Positions 57,281 through 64,000 of a DNA stretch of 64,000 nt are shown in pieces (within the stretch, counting starts at the first letter, position 1; each line of letters starts with the position of its first letter). Origin of the DNA: Gonocerus acuteangulatus (lineage: Eukaryota; Arthropoda; Insecta; Hemiptera; Coreidae); NCBI GenBank assembly GCA_946811695.1, contig OX328127.1, positions 46,730,982 to 46,794,981 on the forward strand, read 5' to 3'. A model generated the notes under the pieces. The model was not told where the DNA came from, did not search any database, and saw nothing but the letters and a program-made list of their open reading frames with translations. Position numbers and translations under genes: made by a program.

Positions 57281-58997
57281 TTTTATAAGGGAAAAATATA
57301 TATTCATAAATTACATCAAAAATTAGTAATCCATACGATTGAGGCTTATACATATACACCTTACTATAACTATCTGATTGGGTTATTTAACGTACTGACT
57401 ACAGAGTAGACACTAAGGTGAATTTTTAGCTTCAACTCTTATCCATGTGATTAAATAACGGTTAAAACTCCATAATTATCACTACGGTAGTTACTACTAC
57501 CCTAAATGAAGAGGTAGCCGGGAAAACTGTAGCTATATGATGAATAGATACAACTACTATGGCGCAAGCAACCTTAAATGTTCCAATATCTCAATCCATT
57601 CTACTAAAGCGTTTATTTGCTTGTGTTAGTATACTCTCTAGTGATTCTCTGCTAAGCATATATCCATTCTTAAAATACGTTGAGCAATATGTCATACTTA
57701 TATGATCAAAGGATATTTGAGAAGAAATGTTTCGACAGAGAGTTCTTAGTGAGTTTGGTGGTAGAAAGTCCGGTTTTATTGAATAAATCAAGAGTCCCAG
57801 AACTTATTTTCGAGAAATAAACAGCATGGAAATACTTTTGCAGAGAATTTATTTACACATCACAGGGACCAAATTCAATACTCCCTAAATGATTAAAATG
57901 CTCCAAAATGTGAAAACAAAAATTATTTGAAACGACGTAAAAGTGACAGGAAACAAAAGTATTAAATTAAAAGCCCGGGAAATAAAATGGCATACAGTAT
58001 ATGGGGAAGCAGAATTTTGATAAAGTGCCAGGAAGATGTTCACTAGGAGAATCCTCTACAATCCACATTTTAGGAATTAACAGGAAAGAGCGACAACTCT
58101 AGCATGTATGACACAAATCACACTCTTCTCAAGCCCCATCTGCCAATAACAACACGAGACCAAATGTGAAAACGTTAATGGCCTATGAAACTGAGGAGAC
58201 AAAATTAGCAACCCCCACCAACTGCATATACTTGTCCTCTTGCGCTTCTTTGAATTAAAAAAAAAATTCAAATTGAAATAGGAAAACTTTGTATTAAAAA
58301 AATGAAACACAAACACGAGAGTTTTGTACTTTTTAACCTAATGACTTCTGATGTAGGGAAATGAATAGGCCAACCTTCACTGATTAATGATTTCTCTTGT
58401 AATCCATTTTCTTTACATAAATTAAATAAAGAATAATAGAAGTAATAATCCTGAAGTTGACGAATCTGACTGAAAGTGGAATCCTTCTTATAGGATTTAA
58501 AAAAAAGGTCAAAAAGGAGTTATAGCTATTCATAGGTAGTTCTAGCTTCTCTTTTAAATACACATAAAAAATGAAGATGTAACTCCCTGTCCGGGAAAAC
58601 AGAGGTAAATCTATAGGGGGGTGGGGTAGTTTTATCTCCCGTTTAATCATACTAAAGGCCGTTAAAACTCCAAAATCACACTACCTATTTAACACATTAG
58701 TAAATAAAATTAACAAATACAAACGTAAGCCGTACAAATAGTTTTAAACGTATCAACTTCCCTACTTCCACAGGGAGGAAACCCCCTGGAAATCCAGAAG
58801 TACTGACTAGAGATAACGAAAAAAACATCGAGATCCAGAAAATCCATCTCTTTGACGGCGGAAGAATATCGCAGATCTCGCTGTCAGAGATTGTTGGCTT
58901 GGATCTATCTTCTTATATCCAAACATGGAGCTGTAAACGAGATACACCTTTCTTTTTCGGTAATTCTAGATTGCTGTGATGTATTTACACTTCCGTA
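57281..58997. other. Unassigned stretch
   Basis: Several 60-90-codon frames (57591-57791 -, 58077-58316 -, 58384-58650 -, 58852-59049 +) show no recognisable family. Confidence 0.4.
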
Positions 58998-58999
58998 TA

Positions 59000-60499
59000 C
59001 AGCTAGTGTAAAAAGTATTGGAACACCCATAAATATTTTACTTTTTTAACATTTGTGACTAAAATAATGGTGCTTTAGGTAAACACAAGGCATCAATAAC
59101 ATGGTGATAAGCTATACTTGAAATATTCCCTGAAAATCAACATAAAAAGACGGCATTTCTGTAGTTATTAACATTTTAACAATAAAATGCAATATTCTAT
59201 GCGCAAAAAGTATTGGAACACCCGATTTCTTTACTACTACAGCTGGATTTTGGACGGGATTAACTCAATATTTTCGGTGAACTTTGCCCTTTTAGGATGA
59301 CTTGGTATCTTATATGTTTGAATCACTTCATGGTATCATCAGCCATGTTTCCTTATCAAATATATTAAATCGGTATGGAACTACCGCTCTGCGGCGGCAA
59401 AACATCATATCAGGTGATCGAAGAATCATACTGTATGCAATGAAAGATCAATTTTAAGAAAAGCACACCATGCAAAACACGGCTGATTGCAAAACTTGTG
59501 ACTGAAATCTCGAGGATCATCTGACGGGACCTAAGTAGCAGTATAGTAAGAAAAGATCTCAAGAAAAATTAATTACGCGGTCGAATAGTACCGAAGAACT
59601 TTTGTGTAGGTAAAGTTAACAAATAGAAAATACTGTGCTATACAAAATAAAGTGTTAACCATCCTGCTGAATACTGGCAGTGGTTTTACAGTGTTCTTGA
59701 GTACAAAATAGAACTTTTTAGCCAAAGAAGTTGACAAAACGTGTGGAGGGGAGCGAATGGAGAGCTCAAATCTCGGGGCTTGGTGTCTACAGTCAAATAT
59801 GAGTACGGGTTTGGGGCTGTTCCGTAATCCATTTTTCCCGAGGCCATTTCTTACTCTACTGCTACTTATGTCTCTTCAGATGATCCTTGAGATATCAGTC
59901 GCAAGTTTTGGTGATTTCCGCCATGGTTTTGCGTGTGCTTTTCTTAAAATTGATCTTTCATCACATACATTGAGACTCTTCGGTCTTCTGATATGATGTT
60001 TTGCTGCCTAAGAGTTGGTTGTACTATACCGATTTTAAATATTTGATAAGTAGACATAGCTAAAGTTTAAAATTTTTCCAATTTCTTGCAAACATTTGCA
60101 CTCATTATGAATCGTAATAATAAGATTTTGTATTTTAACTGAGTTTTATTTTCCTCTCTGGCTAATGTTAAAAAAATTGAACTGAAACTGTCTGTTTCTA
60201 ACACATAAGACACCAGTTCACCGAACAAATGGAATTAATCCTGTCCAAAGTTCATCTGTAGTAGTAAAGAAATCAGGTGTTCCAATACTTTTGGCGGATA
60301 GAGTATTGCATTTTATTGTTAAAATGTTAATAACTAAAAGAAATACCATTGTTTGATGTTGATTTTCAGGGAATATTTCAAGTATAGCATATCATCATGT
60401 TATTGATGCCTTGTGTTTACCTAAAGCACCATTATTTTAGTCACAAATGTAAAAAAAGTAAAATATTTATGGGTGTTCCAATACTTTTTACACTAACTG
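59000..60499 (+). mobile_element. Tc1-like transposon derivative with long fold-back arms
   Basis: Termini CAGCTAGTGTAAAAAGTATT and, inverted, CAGTTAGTGTAAAAAGTATT, flanked by TA (58998-58999, 60500-60501). Each ~225-bp terminal repeat has the motif aaaaagtattggaacaccc at the tip (59010, 60471) and inside (59205, 60276), an IR/DR arrangement. Similarity goes on inward: about 59225-59560 is repeated inverted at about 59845-60270. This places two opposed copies of the transposase 5' region around a single central piece. The open frame at 59757-59996 crosses the junction and is not a gene. Confidence 0.8.
59640..59852 (+). pseudogene. Tc1 transposase central fragment
   Basis: The reading WQWFYSVLEYKIELFS, then QNVWRGANGEL and TVKYEYGFGAV, follows the Tc1 order VLWSDES.FELF, VWR+.GE, TVKHGGGSVMVWG. 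The catalytic Asp of SDES is replaced (VLEY), the Gly-rich motif is damaged and a stop interrupts it. Sequence stops matching where the inverted arm begins at about 59845, so the second half of the catalytic domain is absent. Confidence 0.62.
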
Positions 60500-60501
60500 T
60501 A

Positions 60502-61735
60502 TATTAATTCTACTGAATGAATCTATGTGATGAGCTCAGCCGGAGATAGTTAAGCATGATTATTATGGTCCCAAAATAAGCTTTGAAACGGATATTATCA
60601 GGTTATACATAGTCGTTAAATAATAGGCCGGAAAACTAGAATAACAATAATTAGACGATTTAAGCCTTCAGAGCATTTACTTAAAACGGCATGGAGTCAA
60701 TTACGTGAAAATTATTAGGTGAGAAGCGATAATTTTGTTGTTAACGAATTTTTTTTTATTCGTACCGGTTGTAAAGGGGCCGCTTATCAAGGCCTATCGT
60801 GATAAGAGTTGTTGTTGGTGTTATGTTAATCCTAGAGCCCTGATCACATATTCATGCAGCACATTGCCTAGAAATCACGGAAACATAAACTCCAGAACAG
60901 GAACTATGTTTCGCTAACGAGGCGCGAGATTCTAATTATTCAAAAAATGCTTAGGGAATCATATTAGAAGATCTTCTGAATATTTTTTCCCTCTGAAAAA
61001 AAGTATTTCATTTTCCAGAGAGTTTATATTAATAATAGTTAAATTTATAACTTCATAGGACACGTGAAGGTATACGGCGTCAGTATAATCTTTTTCAAAT
61101 TTTAATTAGTAAGAAAACTTAACTCGCTGAACAGAGATTCTTCCGTTTCTTGCTCGGGCGTGTTACAAATTACGGTACCGAGCTTCATGCCACGTAGCAT
61201 GTTAAGCTAATTCATCCAAATCAAATTTTCATATTTGCTTCTAAAAAAGAATGATCTGAAGATGTTTATACTATATTGAACACTTTACATTTGGCTTAAT
61301 TGATGAATATATTAGATTACAATAAATGTTTATACTTAAAATTATTTTCACAATATTTTGTGTAGTATTTTTTGACATTAGTGTGTAGTTTGCTTATAAA
61401 ACTGATAATGATCGTAATGTCATATAGTAATGAAAAACAATTTTATAAGAAAATTCAAAGTAAAATAAATACTAATCATTTCAAATTACATTTATTAGGA
61501 AGCTTTTTTTTTCATTATAATAATTTAATAATCTCTGTTTAGAGAACTTGGATTGAATTTGAATTTTTTTAGAGAGCGTGGATTGAATTTACAAACCATA
61601 GAAGTGATGTATCATTTTATGCATGTTGTTATTTTTTTATGGGACATCTAGCATCATTAGCATCGAGCTATCTATAGCAACCCCTTCCAAACATGGCACC
61701 GTGGTGATGCAGGGAAAGGCCGTTTTTTGGGAAAA
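60502..61735. other. Unassigned stretch
   Basis: No recognised content. The plus open frame at 60735-60917 has no family features. Confidence 0.4.
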
Positions 61736-61739
61736 CTGA

Positions 61740-61930
61740 AAAAACTTTTTTTGGAACTCATTTTTGGTTTGGGTACATAGAAGCGTAGGATTCAGTTGAC
61801 ATGTTTTCTACCTGTTTGAAATTCATCCAAACTAATATGTTTTAATTTTGGTTAAGTTGGGAGTTAAGGAAGTATTAGAAAAAATATTGTTACTAACAGA
61901 CATGAAAAGTTTTGGGATCTTCGAATATTA
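61740..61930 (-). repeat. TA-bearing dispersed repeat, part 1, inverted
   Basis: ctcatttttggtttgggtac, gaaattcatccaaactaa and catgaaaagttttgggatct match the middle of the module at 3330-3530 inverted. It breaks off at about 61930, where the next element begins. Confidence 0.55.
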
Positions 61931-61935
61931 TCCTT

Positions 61936-62372
61936 AACTAGCTGTTACCCGGCGTGACATGCTACACCTACTTTCTGCATGTAGAAAAGCAAAAATAAAT
62001 TAGAAACCAAATAAGTAATATGATCAAAATCGGTCGAATTTTTTGGATTTGTGTAAGGAACAAACATACAGACAGACAGCTGGTAGACGTTTTTGACCTA
62101 GTATATGACGCTCCTATCAAGAAGACCTACCTGTTTGCCAAGTTTGGTCAAAATCGGACGAACGGTGTATATTTGTATGAGGAACAAACATACAGACAGA
62201 CAGATGGTAGACTTTTTTCACTTAGGCGACGAGACTCCAAAGATCAAGATCTACCTTTGAGCCAAGTGTGGTCAAAAACGGTCAAACGGTGTGGATTTGT
62301 ATAAGAAACAAATAAACAGACAAACAGACAGACCCGTGATTTATATATATATATATATATATATAGATTTGG
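61936..62372 (+). repeat. Element with cagacagaca tandem modules, copy 2
   Basis: Begins actagctgttacccggcg and contains three ~125-bp modules (anchors near 62041, 62166, 62291) with gtttggtcaaaatcgg, aacggtgt.tatttgta, gaacaaacatacagacagac. It ends cagacccgtgattta, (TA)n (62341-62364), tagat. Same modules as 24120-24595. The flanks 61740-61930 and 62390-62740 are both pieces of the TA-bearing repeat, so it probably inserted into one. Confidence 0.65.
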
Positions 62373-62389
62373 TAACTGGAACTTAACCA

Positions 62390-62745
62390 GAAGAAATTTT
62401 CTACGAAGATATATGTGCTTAAATCTTCAAAATTGTTAGTTGTCAATTGCGTTTGACAGTAAAATTAGTATTTTAGTAAAAGAAGGCAAGAAAATGAGAA
62501 ACTTGTTGGTAATAGTTTTCCTAGAGCGAACTTTGTGAAGGCGGGGGAGTCATTTCCCTTAGGATATTGCCAGATTCCTGTTGTCGCGCCTTAAAACTTC
62601 CTTCTCTTTGAGATTTTATTGTAATTCTTATCAAAGGATCAAACCCTACATATAACTGCTTCTATTGCTTTACTAATGTCACTAAGGATATTAACGAAAC
62701 CGCACTAAGATGACCGTGATCCTGTGAGTCGGAACTTTTTTTCCG
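62390..62745 (-). repeat. TA-bearing dispersed repeat, part 2, inverted
   Basis: gaaaatgagaaacttgttgg, tcctgttgtcgcgccttaaa, cttccttctctttgagattt and an aaaccgcactaagatgacc stretch (about 62697) then cctgtgagtcggaact correspond to the inverted leader half of the family. Confidence 0.55.
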
Positions 62746-62867
62746 TCAGCCATTTGTTTCACCATAAATATTTAAATAGATTTTTGCATGTACATATTGA
62801 ATAAACAGACGTATCCAACTGTCAGTTGCATGAAAAATAAATAATATATACATTTGTGAGTGAGTGA

Positions 62868-62883
62868 GTGATTGAGAAAGAGA

Positions 62884-62961
<78 letters not shown>
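62868..62961. repeat. (GA)n and (GC)n microsatellite
   Basis: A (gc)n run (about 62884-62899) is followed by GA repeats to 62961. Open frames of Arg-Glu or Ser-Leu here are artefacts. Confidence 0.95.
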
Positions 62962-62963
<2 letters not shown>

Positions 62964-63597
62964 TTTAAATACGTCAGAATTGGCTCCTTCCACAAATCTA
63001 GCTTTAATAAAAAAAGAAGATATTAACCTTCGTTGTAAAATAGACAATGTAATTGGTTAATAGCCACTCACTTCTAAATCGCCGTCCACTCAACTTGGCG
63101 TCTAGATGTCTCCCGACTTCAGGAAACTTTTTCCTGAAATATTCCTAGCTAATTATTCTAGACGCAACACGGGATTGGGGGGGGGGAGAAAGTGATTGCC
63201 CCTGAAAGTTTATTCAAAAGGTAATAAGTAAGAGCTGAATAAATAGCAGGGCTGCCAACTGTCTGAGCTGCGGTCAATGACGGTCACCAGCTGGCGGCTA
63301 TAATGGAGTATTATTGGTCTGAATACAGGAGCGCCCTCTAGAATCAAGATGAATTAACTAACTACAAACTACGGTCACATTATGGGACTTAGCTGACGCC
63401 GCGGTAATTAATATCGCTATTGTTGGAGCATACTCTTGTATATCAACAGTTCTACAAATATTTTACTACTAAAAGTTCTTGAGAATTATTTACAGAAGAG
63501 TAGATTGGGGTTGGGTGGATGTTGAAGGTTGATCACGCCGCGGTAAGACGCCAAAATGGACTTATTAAACCTCCATTATACATCTTTTATTCACAAT
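62962..63597. other. Unassigned stretch
   Basis: G10 run at about 63177-63186; nothing else recognised. Confidence 0.4.
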
Positions 63598-63775
63598 ATC
63601 AATTAACACTCCATGCCAAGGGTCGTGGGTTCGATACCCACTATGGGGTCGTGGCTTTTCTTTAGAAAATAGAAAAGGAATCAGCCCTATCCTGGCTAGA
63701 AAAGGATGGTAACCTATAGATAACCCGTCCTAAAATTCTTAGTTAATAATAGTGGACGTTAAAATTACAATGAAT
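63598..63775 (+). mobile_element. tRNA-derived SINE (AATA family), 5'-truncated
   Basis: Begins within the head (aacactccatgcc), keeps box B (gtgggttcgatacccac), ggcttttctttagaaaa, cctatcctggctag and a gttaataatagtggacg stretch, and ends attacaatgaataaat. Closely follows 32392-32611. No target duplication seen. Confidence 0.72.
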
Positions 63776-64000
63776 AAATATTCGCAAGATACTTTCATGT
63801 TCTACTACCTCACCATCACTCTGTACATCTACCAACTGTTGGCAGTATATTCGGAAGAGGCATCATAGAGATGATATATTGAAACGTGAAATTGAATGAA
63901 GAAACACGACCCAAAGTAAGCAGCATTAGTTAATTTTTAATGTTTATGGAAAATTGATATATAAAATAAAATTTAAACGGAGTAAATACCTATAGTTACG
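63776..64000. other. Unassigned end of window
   Basis: AT-rich; nothing recognised. Confidence 0.4.

Noticed and set aside
59757..59996. 79-codon plus-strand frame
   Set aside because: It spans the junction between the transposase fragment and the inverted arm of the fold-back element.

Overview
The window looks like intergenic DNA from an invertebrate animal, most probably an arthropod. It is strongly AT-rich, has long (TA)n, (CT)n, (GA)n and homopolymer tracts, no operon-like gene packing, and is dense with eukaryotic transposable elements: Tc1, piggyBac, PIF/Harbinger and hAT-like DNA transposons, LINE remnants and tRNA-derived SINEs. The arthropod guess rests on the mix of families and on a densovirus-like phospholipase A2 relic. 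No species is claimed. I found no convincing host protein-coding gene, rRNA or functional tRNA. The longest open frame (12769-14415) is a tandem amplification inside a dead LINE.

Layout: 1.8-3.9 kb holds a hAT-like element with GC-rich ends and a perfect 8-bp target duplication, with a smaller hAT-like element nested inside. 4.9-6.7 kb is a broken Tc1 transposon. 7.6-11.3 kb holds two copies of a TA-rich non-coding repeat around a possible LINE ORF1 relic. 12.8-15.3 kb is a LINE 3' end in which a 30-codon piece of RNase H is repeated 19 times. 19.7-22.0 kb has a LINE scrap, a palindromic repeat and a PIF/Harbinger relic. 23.6-24.7 kb has a hAT-like MITE inside another inverted repeat, with ~125-bp tandem modules. 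26.6-27.1 kb is a 27-bp minisatellite. 27.9-29.4 kb is a TTAA-flanked piggyBac relic. 29.5-32.6 kb has two LINE scraps and a complete SINE. 34.2-34.4 kb is the frameshifted PLA2 relic. 35.3-41.1 kb holds a second, inverted copy of the GC-capped element, an inverted pair of tandem modules and a SINE. 44.8-45.1 kb is a long (CT)n tract. 46.2-46.9 kb is a LINE ORF1 relic. 47.6-50.3 kb is a 2.2-kb fold-back inserted into the end of a hAT-like element. 51.2-53.7 kb has a LINE 3' end, a MITE and SINEs. 56.7-57.3 kb is a LINE RNase H/C-terminal relic. 59.0-60.5 kb is a fold-back Tc1 derivative. 61.7-63.8 kb has more tandem modules, (GA)n and a SINE.

Nothing here works together as a pathway. The window records nested insertion and decay: autonomous elements that have lost their coding capacity, short non-autonomous relatives with intact ends and target duplications, and tandem or inverted amplification within them.
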